From assembly GCA_041169145.1 (NCBI GenBank), contig JBEEJO010000009.1, positions 1 through 19,521 on the forward strand: a stretch of DNA of 19,521 bases, written 5' to 3'. Below, piece after piece: positions 6,585 through 12,625 of this stretch. The stretch is from DATJQA01 sp041169145. Lineage in GTDB: Bacteria; Patescibacteriota; Minisyncoccia; UBA6257; 2-01-FULL-56-20. The position numbers were made by a program, and so were the translations under genes. Position 1 is the stretch's first letter. The number at the start of each line of letters is the position of its first letter. The notes under the pieces were generated by a model. That model had not been told where the DNA came from and made no database searches. It saw nothing but the letters and a program-made list of their open reading frames with translations.

Positions 6585-6613
6585 AGTGTAACAACGATGC
6601 GAACATTCGTCAA
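6585..6613 (-). promoter_or_regulatory. Sigma70-like promoter A
   Basis: On the minus strand, TTGACG (6613-6608), a 17-nt spacer and TACACT (6590-6585) form a strong match. The predicted start of transcription is near 6578, directly before the leader ORF at 6573. The sequence TTACAACC before the ATG closely matches TTACAACT in module B. Confidence 0.65.
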
Positions 6614-6699
6614 TCAACTGTGGATATCTCGAAAGCTCTTACTGGCTTATGAATTTCGCGTCGGTGGAGTGCCAACGATTTTTGTTTTGGTTCGCTCAT
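6610..6699 (-). CDS. Possible leaderless mini-ORF, 29 aa
   Basis: An ORF begins MSEPKQKSLALHRREIHK on the minus strand and stops at 6610-6612, overlapping the -35 box of promoter A. CATAAT ends 7 nt before its ATG, which fits the leaderless pattern seen in other genes here. The -35 is poor and the product is hydrophilic and unrecognised. It may simply be intergenic DNA. Apart from this ORF and the palindrome at 6729-6748, I see no gene in 6574-6750. Confidence 0.2.
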   Translation of the reverse strand: MSEPKQKSLALHRREIHKPVRAFEISTVD

Positions 6700-6728
6700 A
6701 GTTTTTATTATGCGATAATCGGCATTCT

Positions 6729-6748
6729 GTTCTTTGTGCACAAAGAAC
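6729..6748. repeat. Perfect 20-bp palindrome
   Basis: GTTCTTTGTG is followed directly by its reverse complement CACAAAGAAC, with no spacer. It lies just beyond a GC-rich terminator-like hairpin on the minus strand and about 30-50 nt upstream of the mini-ORF at 6699. It could be a dimeric repressor operator or the second part of a double terminator. Confidence 0.6.
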
Positions 6749-6751
6749 GAA

Positions 6752-6779
6752 GCGGGTTGGGCCCTTGGGCCCAACCCGC
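6752..6779 (-). terminator. Strong hairpin downstream of the 99-aa gene
   Basis: GCGGGTTGGGCCC (6752-6764) pairs perfectly with GGGCCCAACCCGC (6767-6779), leaving only a 2-nt centre. On the minus strand it is followed by TTCGTTCTTTG, a modest U-rich tail. It most likely ends transcription of the gene at 7169-6870. Between that gene's stop and this hairpin, about 90 nt hold no supported gene. Confidence 0.65.
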
Positions 6780-6869
6780 GATTGCGCAGAGAGACGCGGT
6801 CATCGTTTGTTCGCGTTGTGTGCTCGGCGAGCGGTATGGTGTCGCCTCGCCGGAGGTGAATGAACCGCT

Positions 6870-7169
6870 TCAGATGCCTCCGATCGGTTCTCTGCGTTCT
6901 ATCCGAGCGATCTCCTTTCCGCACGCCAGGTGAACGACCGCCCCGTCCCCCAGAATGTGCACGCTCGGCACTTTTCGCTCCGCGGATCCGGGGAGCCCGA
7001 GCGCTCCGTTTCCTTTCGCGAGCGAACACCCGCAGGGAAGGTTCCAGATGTCCGGGTGCAGGCCATGGAGCCCGGCATAGTTGATGTTCCGGTCCGAACC
7101 CGAACTGCGGACGATACCGATCGCCACGTCTTGTATGCTCTTCAGAACGGCGTCTGCCGCAAGACCCAT
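6870..7169 (-). CDS. Hypothetical Cys-containing protein, 99 aa
   Basis: A strong GAGGAGG lies 8 nt before the ATG at 7169. The product begins MGLAADAVLKSIQDVAIGIV, probably a helix. It then has HGLHPDIWNLPCGCSLAKG and a C-terminal half with AERKVPSVHILGDGAVVHLACGKEIARIE. Cysteines at about 46, 48 and 83 with nearby histidines could bind a metal ion. I do not recognise the family. The gene stands alone between leader module B and the hairpin at 6752-6779. No promoter is seen between its start and the terminator-like element at 7204-7244, so it probably depends on read-through from promoter B. It shares this arrangement with the 6325-5339 operon but not obvious protein similarity. Confidence 0.7.
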   Translation of the reverse strand: MGLAADAVLKSIQDVAIGIVRSSGSDRNINYAGLHGLHPDIWNLPCGCSLAKGNGALGLPGSAERKVPSVHILGDGAVVHLACGKEIARIERREPIGGI

Positions 7170-7203
7170 CGCACTTCCTCCTCTTTAAAATTGGTAAGGT
7201 GCC

Positions 7204-7244
7204 TAGACAAACCAAAACGCCTCGGTTTGTCTAACCGAGGCGTT
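7204..7244 (-). promoter_or_regulatory. Candidate attenuator B: terminator stem with an overlapping alternative hairpin
   Basis: AACGCCTCGGTT and AACCGAGGCGTT (7216-7227 and 7233-7244) make a 12-bp perfect stem. On the minus strand it is followed by TTGGTTTGTCT, a U-rich tail. An overlapping second stem, TAGACAAACC/GGTTTGTCTA (7204-7213 and 7224-7233), is 10 bp perfect and excludes the first. Leader codons 19-23 (CCTCGGGGTCTGACC) could also pair with the loop and 3' arm. The gene at 7169 begins 35 nt further on. Confidence 0.58.
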
Positions 7245-7265
7245 CTTGCTGTACCGTTCACCCGA

Positions 7266-7352
7266 CTACGACAACAGCGCCCTGGTCAGACCCCGAGGGA
7301 TAGTAAACGTAAACGACAGAAAAAAACTCTGGAAGCGCGGCGTTCTGTTCAT
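7266..7352 (-). CDS. Putative leader peptide B, 28 aa
   Basis: The ORF starts MNRTPRFQ, has the hydrophobic stretch FFLSFTFTI (residues 10-18) and ends PRGLTRALLS before a TAG. No SD is present. Its ATG lies 12 nt after a perfect TATAAT, so transcription should begin about 5-6 nt before it. With a one-residue gap it aligns to leader A at M, N, R, then S, T, G and R, with the hydrophobic block in the same place. The residues in the block differ (Phe-rich here, Leu-rich in A), which argues against sensing one amino acid. It is probably a cis-acting peptide. Confidence 0.47.
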   Translation of the reverse strand: MNRTPRFQSFFLSFTFTIPRGLTRALLS

Positions 7353-7364
7353 AGTTGTAATTCG

Positions 7365-7392
7365 ATTATACACGCGCAAAACGTAAGGTCAA
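7365..7392 (-). promoter_or_regulatory. Sigma70-like promoter B
   Basis: On the minus strand, TTGACC (7392-7387), a 16-nt spacer and a perfect TATAAT (7370-7365) form one of the best promoters in the window. It points into leader ORF B and then the 99-aa gene. It starts directly after the hairpins that follow the PEBP gene. Confidence 0.75.
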
Positions 7393-7441
7393 CCCCGACG
7401 CGCCGTGCGGTCGGGGCTCCGACCCCGCTCGGGCGTCGGAG
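7393..7441 (-). terminator. Tandem overlapping hairpins after the PEBP gene
   Basis: CCCCGAC (7393-7399) pairs with GTCGGGG (7410-7416), and CTCCGAC (7417-7423) pairs with GTCGGAG (7435-7441). The middle arms can also pair with each other as GGGGCTCCGACCCC. There is no long T run; the sequence beyond is the -35 of promoter B. It probably insulates the PEBP operon from module B. Confidence 0.6.
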
Positions 7442-8002
7442 TCACCGCCCGTAGAGTCCCGTGAGCTCTGCGACGGCAAGAAGGTGCTGTTCGATGCCCA
7501 TCTCAAGCTGGGTCCTGTTCGCGCCGGCGGTCAAAAGGTCCAGTACGATATCCAACGCATACACTTTAAAATAGTAGCGATGACTTTTCCCCGGCGGCGG
7601 ACAGGGCCCGCCATATCCCGTGCGGCTAAAACTGGTCGTGCCTTCTACGCCGATATCCTTCGCACCGACCTGTATCTGCGTCGTGTTCGGCGGAATGTTC
7701 CAGACCACCCAATGCGTGAACGTGCCGACAGGCGCATCCGGATCATCAACCATCAGGGCGAGCGACTTCGTGTTCGGCGGAACACCGCCAATACGAAGCT
7801 CAGGACTTACATTCTCTCCGTCGCAGGTGTACCGCTTCGGAATGGTTCCGTTATGTTCGAATGCGGGACTGGTGAGTGTGAGCATGGTTGTTGTGTTTGG
7901 TATCGCAATATGTTGCCGGGACTGGACGAGAATACGATCCGCGAACGCCGCGACGGTGAGGAGCACCCCGATTCCTAGTATAACGCTTCTGCGGAAACGC
8001 AT
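7442..8002 (-). CDS. YbhB/YbcL family Raf kinase inhibitor-like (PEBP) protein, membrane-anchored or secreted
   Basis: The start MRFRRSVILGIGVLLTVAAF at 8002 gives a signal peptide or N-terminal anchor (residues 5-21) and a total of 186 aa. The open frame extends upstream only by running through the preceding gene. The PEBP ligand pocket is clear: DDPDAPVGTFTHW (86-98) and GYGGPCPPPGKSHRYYF (129-145), with the N-terminal MLTLTSPAFEHNGTIPKRYTCDG typical of the bacterial YbhB subgroup. PEBP proteins bind phosphate-type anions or lipid head groups, and the role of bacterial ones is poorly known. The export signal suggests an extracytoplasmic site. The start is 2 nt after the upstream stop, so it is cotranscribed with the DUF4258-like gene. 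Confidence 0.9.
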   Translation of the reverse strand: MRFRRSVILGIGVLLTVAAFADRILVQSRQHIAIPNTTTMLTLTSPAFEHNGTIPKRYTCDGENVSPELRIGGVPPNTKSLALMVDDPDAPVGTFTHWVVWNIPPNTTQIQVGAKDIGVEGTTSFSRTGYGGPCPPPGKSHRYYFKVYALDIVLDLLTAGANRTQLEMGIEQHLLAVAELTGLYGR

Positions 8003-8004
8003 GG

Positions 8005-8523
8005 TTACTCGACCTGAATAGCTGTCTGGGGCGCGGATCGGCGGAAAGGACGCTTTGGCCACATTCTTTTCTGAACGGGGCGCTTCTTCTGCGGTGAAAG
8101 GTCGCCACGCCATTTGAGTCCGATATCGATCTTCGGCCGTGCCGCATCCTTCTGCTCCATCTCTTTCGCCGCCGCGGAAAGATATTCTTTGTATTCGTCG
8201 CGGAATACGGACATCGGAATGCCCGTCCGCCCCTTGCTCATTCCCGGATACCGCCACGCGGAGATGATCTTCCGCTTCCGCCCCGCATCCTGCACCATCA
8301 CCCACAGCTCCTGCGTCCATTTCTCGGTGGGTTTACCCTCTGAAGTTTCACTATGCAAGATTTGAGAGGGTTGCATCGCCGCCATCGTCTTCGGCGCGAT
8401 TCCCTCTTCTATCCGCTTCGGAAAATGTAGAACGCGCAGAACGCGCTGTGCCGACAATTTATACTGGCGCATCTTTCCGCGAGCGTGAAACGTCCAATAG
8501 ATGGCTCTCTGCTTCGGGATCAT
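8005..8523 (-). CDS. DUF4258-like protein with a basic C-terminal tail, 172 aa
   Basis: Residues 10-95 (WTFHARGKMRQYKLSAQRVL, then later ELWVMVQDAGRKRKIISAWRYPG) resemble the small DUF4258 / BrnT-like fold. In that fold an N-terminal His and Arg precede a helix and a beta-sheet. This is recognition by eye and not a confirmed match. After that comes DEYKEYLSAAAKEMEQKDA and a Lys/Arg-rich tail (SPQKKRPVQKRMWPKRPFRR) that could contact nucleic acid. The ATG at 8523 follows the nuclease stop by 21 nt with only a weak purine stretch. It lies between a PD-(D/E)XK nuclease and a PEBP gene in one operon. A relation to toxin RNases is possible but no antitoxin gene is visible. Confidence 0.6.
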   Translation of the reverse strand: MIPKQRAIYWTFHARGKMRQYKLSAQRVLRVLHFPKRIEEGIAPKTMAAMQPSQILHSETSEGKPTEKWTQELWVMVQDAGRKRKIISAWRYPGMSKGRTGIPMSVFRDEYKEYLSAAAKEMEQKDAARPKIDIGLKWRGDLSPQKKRPVQKRMWPKRPFRRSAPQTAIQVE

Positions 8524-8544
8524 GGGAATGGATTCCGATCGGGT

Positions 8545-9303
8545 TCACGCATTCTCCAACTCGCTCCGCGCGCCATAGTATGCGCAGTAGTCGCACGACG
8601 TACCCGGTGCGGGCGGAGCGTCCGCGACGAGTGTCTGCTTCAGTCCCGCAAGCGTTTTCGGTATCCACGCATCGCTCCCTTCGTACGGAATGACCGTGAC
8701 CCTGAATTCCAATTTGCCGTCAAATGCCTCCGCATCCGCATTGCCGTTGCAATATACGAAATACGCGACGGGCGAGACCGTAAATCCGTTCCGGCGGAAG
8801 AGCCACTGATACACTTCCACCTGCCGCTTGTACCCCATCTGCCACTCGGCATCGAGCGTAACTTCAGCCGTCTTTGCCGTCGCTTTGTAATCCACAACGT
8901 GCAGCTCCCCTTTCGGATTCACCCACACGTCGTCGATGCCGCCGCGGACGAAAAGATTGGTCGGCTCATGCAAGTATCCGATGCCGCGTGTGCGCGCATC
9001 CCGCCACTCCTCAAGTTTTTCGTGTGCATAGGGGACGGCATCGATCGTATACGTCTTCATCAACGGATGCGGTTCCCCTTTCGCGCGATGAATATCGAAC
9101 TCTTTTTTGAGCAGCGCATCCACGGCGGAGTTCAAACTGAACGGATATCCCGGCGGGCGGCCGATGCCAAGCCGCTTATCAAAATAGAAACACCGGGGAC
9201 ATTCGATAAAAAGATCTATCCCGCTCCGGCTCACGACGAATGGTTTGTCCGAACCGGGCTCAAAAAGGCCGCGCGTCTTCTTGGGTTTATAGTAGTCCGA
9301 CAT
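8545..9303 (-). CDS. PD-(D/E)XK nuclease superfamily protein with four conserved-looking cysteines
   Basis: This 252-aa protein looks like a stand-alone RecB/Cas4-type nuclease domain. The catalytic core is visible as GGIDDVWVNPKGELHVVDYKA (121-141), giving D124 or D125 plus D138 and K140. QVEVYQWL (161-168) follows, matching the QxxxY motif. C35 and C38 (CPRC) near the N-terminus and C237 and C240 (CDYC) near the C-terminus could bind an Fe-S cluster as in AddB or Cas4. There is no helicase fusion and no cas gene or CRISPR array nearby. TAGAAT lies 9 nt before the ATG, suggesting a near-leaderless mRNA. It is first in an operon with the DUF4258-like and PEBP genes. The substrate is unknown. 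Confidence 0.85.
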   Translation of the reverse strand: MSDYYKPKKTRGLFEPGSDKPFVVSRSGIDLFIECPRCFYFDKRLGIGRPPGYPFSLNSAVDALLKKEFDIHRAKGEPHPLMKTYTIDAVPYAHEKLEEWRDARTRGIGYLHEPTNLFVRGGIDDVWVNPKGELHVVDYKATAKTAEVTLDAEWQMGYKRQVEVYQWLFRRNGFTVSPVAYFVYCNGNADAEAFDGKLEFRVTVIPYEGSDAWIPKTLAGLKQTLVADAPPAPGTSCDYCAYYGARSELENA

Positions 9304-9312
9304 CGTCCCACT

Positions 9313-9318
9313 ATTCTA
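9313..9318 (-). promoter_or_regulatory. -10 box (TAGAAT) of the nuclease operon
   Basis: TAGAAT on the minus strand ends 9 nt before the nuclease ATG. The -35 region (TTTCAT, 18 nt further up) is poor. It is divergent from the promoter at 9347-9375, so the two may share control. Confidence 0.4.
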
Positions 9319-9346
9319 ATCCTTCTCGTAGAAATGATGAAACTGA

Positions 9347-9375
9347 TTGACTACATGAACACTCTATTGCATACT
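9347..9375 (+). promoter_or_regulatory. Sigma70-like promoter for the 133-aa gene
   Basis: TTGACT (9347-9352), a 17-nt spacer and CATACT (9370-9375) precede a leader of about 40 nt. The ribosome site AAAGGAG at 9411-9417 lies 6 nt before the ATG at 9424. Confidence 0.6.
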
Positions 9376-9423
9376 ATCGAACAGAACACACCGGGACGGT
9401 TTCTGTTCCGAAAGGAGAACTGA

Positions 9424-9825
9424 ATGAGCGATATGCCAGCGGCGGTGCTTCTGCCGTCGCCAGACGACCGCTTCACAAAACGCTACGTGGTCTCCGACCG
9501 CGAGATTATCGTGGAGGGCAGGCACTGGCCGGGCCAGTGGCCCGCCGACGTGGAGTTCCAGATGAAGTACGGACCGACGGTTGTCCACGGAGACCTCATC
9601 CAGCACTACCTCAAGCTCGTCTCCCGCAAAGTGACCGTCATCCTGAACCGGCGGCTCCCCGTGCGGATCAGCGTCCTCGGCCTTCCTACGCCGGACGCCT
9701 TCCTCTCCGTTCACGACGGACGCGCTACGGACGACGTGCTCCGCACCTACTGGGAGGCTCGCGGCCTCGCCCTCGGCACCCTGCGGAAGCTTCAGCAGGA
9801 CTTCCCGCTCGCGTTCCGCGAGTAA
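9424..9825 (+). CDS. Hypothetical protein, 133 aa, stand-alone unit
   Basis: This is a monocistronic gene with its own promoter, a clear AAAGGAG site and a strong terminator. The product begins MSDMPAAVLLPSPDDRF and is soluble. It has a probable beta-rich N-terminal half (KRYVVSDREIIVEGRHWPG, VTVILNRRLPVRISVLG). The C-terminal end is helical (VLRTYWEARGLALGTLRKLQ). I do not recognise the family. The codons look more GC-rich at third positions than in its neighbours, which might mean recent transfer or high expression; I have not counted them. It is surrounded by minus-strand genes, so it looks like an inserted cassette, but no repeats or recombinase are seen. Confidence 0.75.
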   Translation: MSDMPAAVLLPSPDDRFTKRYVVSDREIIVEGRHWPGQWPADVEFQMKYGPTVVHGDLIQHYLKLVSRKVTVILNRRLPVRISVLGLPTPDAFLSVHDGRATDDVLRTYWEARGLALGTLRKLQQDFPLAFRE

Positions 9826-9894
9826 GAACGAACACTCAGAAAGCCTTCGAAAGAACTTCTGCGCCTCCCAGCGCTAAGCGAACCGACCAACGCA

Positions 9895-9933
9895 CGAGGG
9901 TGGCCGAAATCTCGGCCGCCCTCGCTCTTTTTT
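9895..9933 (+). terminator. Rho-independent terminator of the 133-aa gene
   Basis: CGAGGGTGGCCGA (9895-9907) pairs with TCGGCCGCCCTCG (9912-9924) over 13 positions with one G-U, a 4-nt loop, then CTC and six T residues. The T run overlaps the stop codon of the convergent ATPase gene at 9932. It has no T run in the other direction. Confidence 0.9.
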
Positions 9934-12610
9934 ATATCGGTATCGCCATATGCCGCGCGACGAATTTCCGCAACTCCTCCACCGCGACGACGGAAAAACT
10001 CACGCCGATCGCGAGCGCCCAATCGATAGGCGCGAGCGGAACGGTAAATAATATCTTTTGCATGAACGGCGTATACACAACGAACACGTGGAGTGCCGCG
10101 GAGCCGAGAAGCGCCCACACGAGCGCCCGGTTCGCGAACACTCCCTTGAACGCCGATGCCTTATCCGACCGGCAATTCCACGCGTTGAGCCACTGGAAGA
10201 CCGCGAGCGCCGTGAGCGCAACGGTCGTCGCGCGCAGCGGAGCGTTCCACGAGTAATAACCGAAGAGCAGCAGCGTTCCAACCATCATCGTCCCGCCCAT
10301 GAGCACCGCGCGGGAAACCATACTGCTTTGAATGAGATAGCGATTTGGACGACGGAATGTTTTTGTGAGAAGCCCCTCTTCTTTCGGTTCCACGGCAAGT
10401 GCCGCGCCCATAAAGGGATCGGTCACAAGATTCAACCAAAGGATCTGCGCGGGCAAAACCGGCAGAGGCAGCCCGATAACGATCGCGCCGACGACCGCCA
10501 AAAGCTCGCCGAGATTCGTGGAGAAGAGATAAAGGATGGCCTTTTTGATCGTGGCATACATTCCGCGCCCTTCTTCAATGGCCGCAACGATGGTGCCGAA
10601 GTCGTCGTCCAGAAGCACGATATCTGCGGCGTCTTTCGCCACCTCCGTACCGATGCGCCCCATCGCAACGCCGAGGTTTGCCGCAACGAGCGAGGGTGCA
10701 TCATTCACGCCGTCGCCCGTCATCGCAACCACATCCCCCTCCCGCTGATACGCTTCGATGATGCGCATTTTATCCTGCGGCGTGATGCGCGCGAATACCG
10801 TTGTCCGCCGAAGAACGGCGCCGAGTTCGGCATCGTTCATATCCTTCAGCTCATCGCCGGTCACGACCGCATCGCCCTCCCGCCAGATGCCGGCCTGCGT
10901 CGCGATGGAAACCGCAGCGAGCCGATGATCTCCCGTCATCATTACGAGCCGCACATGCGCCGCACGGGCGCGAGCGACCGCGCCGGGCACCTCCGGACGC
11001 AGCGAGTCCTCCATGCCCAAGAACCCGGCGAAGACCAGATCCCGAGGATCATCCAATTGCGGATGCTTTCCCGATGGAATATCGCGATACGCAAGACCCA
11101 CGACGCGCAATCCCTCGCCGGAAAGCTGGTGGAATATGTCTTCGGCATTCGCACGCCCCTCGCTCCCAAGCGGCGAGACGCCCGTATTGAGGAATGCGAA
11201 GGAACACCTCGCAAGAATGGTCTCGGGAGCTCCGGCGACGACAACAAGCATGCCTTGTCCATTCCGATACGCCGCCGCGTGATATTTCGTGCCGTAATCA
11301 AAAGGCTCTTCCTCCACGAGCGGCTGTGCGCGCAACAATTCTTCGCGTGCGAATCCGAGCTTCTCGGCGAACGCGATCATCGCCGCCTCGGTGGGATCGC
11401 CCGACACTTGCCACAGAGCTTGTTCTTCGCGAAATGCAACCTGCGCATCCGCAGTAAACGCGGCAAGTTTCCCTATGAGCTGGAGCGCCGGATATGACAC
11501 CGCACGCGCCGGCCCAGCGCCCGCAATGTGAATCTTCCCTTTTGGCTCATAGCCGGTCCCGTCGACCATGAACAAGCGTTCGCCCGCAAATACGCGGCGG
11601 ACGACCAGTTCGTTCTCGGTCAGCGTACCGGTCTTGTCCACGGCGATGATATTCGCCTGGCCAAGCGCTTCAACAGCCTGAAGTTTCTTCACCAGCGCAT
11701 TGCGTCGCGCCATCCGCCATACGCCGGTCGCAAGAATGATGGTCATAACAAGCGGCAATCCTTCGGGAATGATGGATACCGCGAGCGCGACGACCGTTGA
11801 GAACATTTCCCGCATGGGCCGTCCGGCCCCGATACCGAACAGAAAGAGCAATGCGCTCAGAACGAATACCGCGATAACAATAACGCGTGAAAGATGCCGG
11901 ATATCTTTCGCAAGAGGTATTTCGGCATCAACGCCGGCGATAGCGGCGCCGATCTTGCCAAGCTCCGTTCGCGAACCGGTCGCAACAGCGATGCCCCGGC
12001 CGAGACCGCCCACAACCACCGTTCCCTTGAATACCATATTTGTCTGGTCGCCAAGCGACATCCCTTCGCGCCGGATGGGCTCGGTGTGCTTATGCACACG
12101 AACGGATTCGCCGGTAAGCGACGATTCGTCAACGCGAAGGTTGCGGCTTTCGATGATACGGAGATCGGCGGGCACTTTCTCGCCCTCTTTGAGGATAACG
12201 ATATCGCCGTCCACGACATCTTGGTCCGGAATTATAAGCTCGCGTCCGTCGCGAAGTACCGTTGCCGATGTCTCAGCGAGCCGTCGCAGGGCATCAAGCG
12301 CATTGCGCGCACGCCCTTCCTGCACGGCGCCGACTGCGGCGTTAAAGATAAGCACAACGCCGATAATAATGGCGTCATGCGTGTCGCCGATGACATACAC
12401 CAGAAGCGCCGCACAGAACAGCACGTAGATGAGTGGGCTCTTGAACTGCCGCAAAAAAATAAGCCAGGCCGGTTCGGACGGCCGAGTTGGCAACGCATTC
12501 GGCCCGTCGGCGATCAAGCGTTCACGCGCATTCGCAACCGAAAGCCCGGACGCGATGTCCGTCTGCAATTCACGCTCAACGTCCCCCGTCGTCCGCGAAT
12601 ACCATTTCAT
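9932..12610 (-). CDS. P2-type cation-transporting ATPase, Ca2+-like
   Basis: This complete 892-aa P-type ATPase pumps a cation across the inner membrane. Motifs in order: N-terminal cation ATPase domain with GLSVANARERL; TGES (166-169); PEGLP in M4 (282-286); phosphorylation site DKTGTLT with D325; the nucleotide domain with SGDPTEAA; TGDGVNDAP (631-639). The likely ion ligands match those of calcium pumps: E283 in M4, N699 and E702 in FSTNLGELL (M5), N727 and D731 in LWLNLVTD (M6). This supports Ca2+ over H+ or Na+/K+, though Mg2+ or Mn2+ cannot be excluded. It follows the AI-2E permease by 15 nt and is the last gene of the typA series. Its stop overlaps a terminator of the opposite strand. 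Confidence 0.95.
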   Translation of the reverse strand: MKWYSRTTGDVERELQTDIASGLSVANARERLIADGPNALPTRPSEPAWLIFLRQFKSPLIYVLFCAALLVYVIGDTHDAIIIGVVLIFNAAVGAVQEGRARNALDALRRLAETSATVLRDGRELIIPDQDVVDGDIVILKEGEKVPADLRIIESRNLRVDESSLTGESVRVHKHTEPIRREGMSLGDQTNMVFKGTVVVGGLGRGIAVATGSRTELGKIGAAIAGVDAEIPLAKDIRHLSRVIVIAVFVLSALLFLFGIGAGRPMREMFSTVVALAVSIIPEGLPLVMTIILATGVWRMARRNALVKKLQAVEALGQANIIAVDKTGTLTENELVVRRVFAGERLFMVDGTGYEPKGKIHIAGAGPARAVSYPALQLIGKLAAFTADAQVAFREEQALWQVSGDPTEAAMIAFAEKLGFAREELLRAQPLVEEEPFDYGTKYHAAAYRNGQGMLVVVAGAPETILARCSFAFLNTGVSPLGSEGRANAEDIFHQLSGEGLRVVGLAYRDIPSGKHPQLDDPRDLVFAGFLGMEDSLRPEVPGAVARARAAHVRLVMMTGDHRLAAVSIATQAGIWREGDAVVTGDELKDMNDAELGAVLRRTTVFARITPQDKMRIIEAYQREGDVVAMTGDGVNDAPSLVAANLGVAMGRIGTEVAKDAADIVLLDDDFGTIVAAIEEGRGMYATIKKAILYLFSTNLGELLAVVGAIVIGLPLPVLPAQILWLNLVTDPFMGAALAVEPKEEGLLTKTFRRPNRYLIQSSMVSRAVLMGGTMMVGTLLLFGYYSWNAPLRATTVALTALAVFQWLNAWNCRSDKASAFKGVFANRALVWALLGSAALHVFVVYTPFMQKILFTVPLAPIDWALAIGVSFSVVAVEELRKFVARHMAIPI

Positions 12611-12625
12611 TTCTCTTGTCTATCT

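Noticed and set aside
6143..6613. Long 156-codon version of the 60-aa gene
   Set aside because: The extension crosses the attenuator hairpins and leader ORF. A good SD before the ATG at 6325 supports the short form.
6433..6613. Module A as a free-standing sRNA of about 145 nt rather than an attenuator
   Set aside because: This is a real alternative. No other promoter is seen before the 60-aa gene, and the alternative pairings place segments 1 and 2 in the ORF, so attenuation is preferred, but not proven.
6649..6933. + strand 94-codon ORF with a hydrophobic N-terminus
   Set aside because: It crosses the hairpin at 6752-6779 and the palindrome, has no SD or promoter, and is antisense to the regulated minus-strand units.
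8545..9303. Cas4 identity for the PD-(D/E)XK protein
   Set aside because: There is no cas1, cas2 or CRISPR array nearby, and the cysteines are arranged 2+2 rather than 1+3 as in Cas4.
10058..11497. Long + strand ORF of 479 codons opposite the P-type ATPase
   Set aside because: It is a shadow of the ATPase gene: low-complexity, Arg/His-rich, with no family motifs, while the minus strand carries all P-type ATPase signatures.
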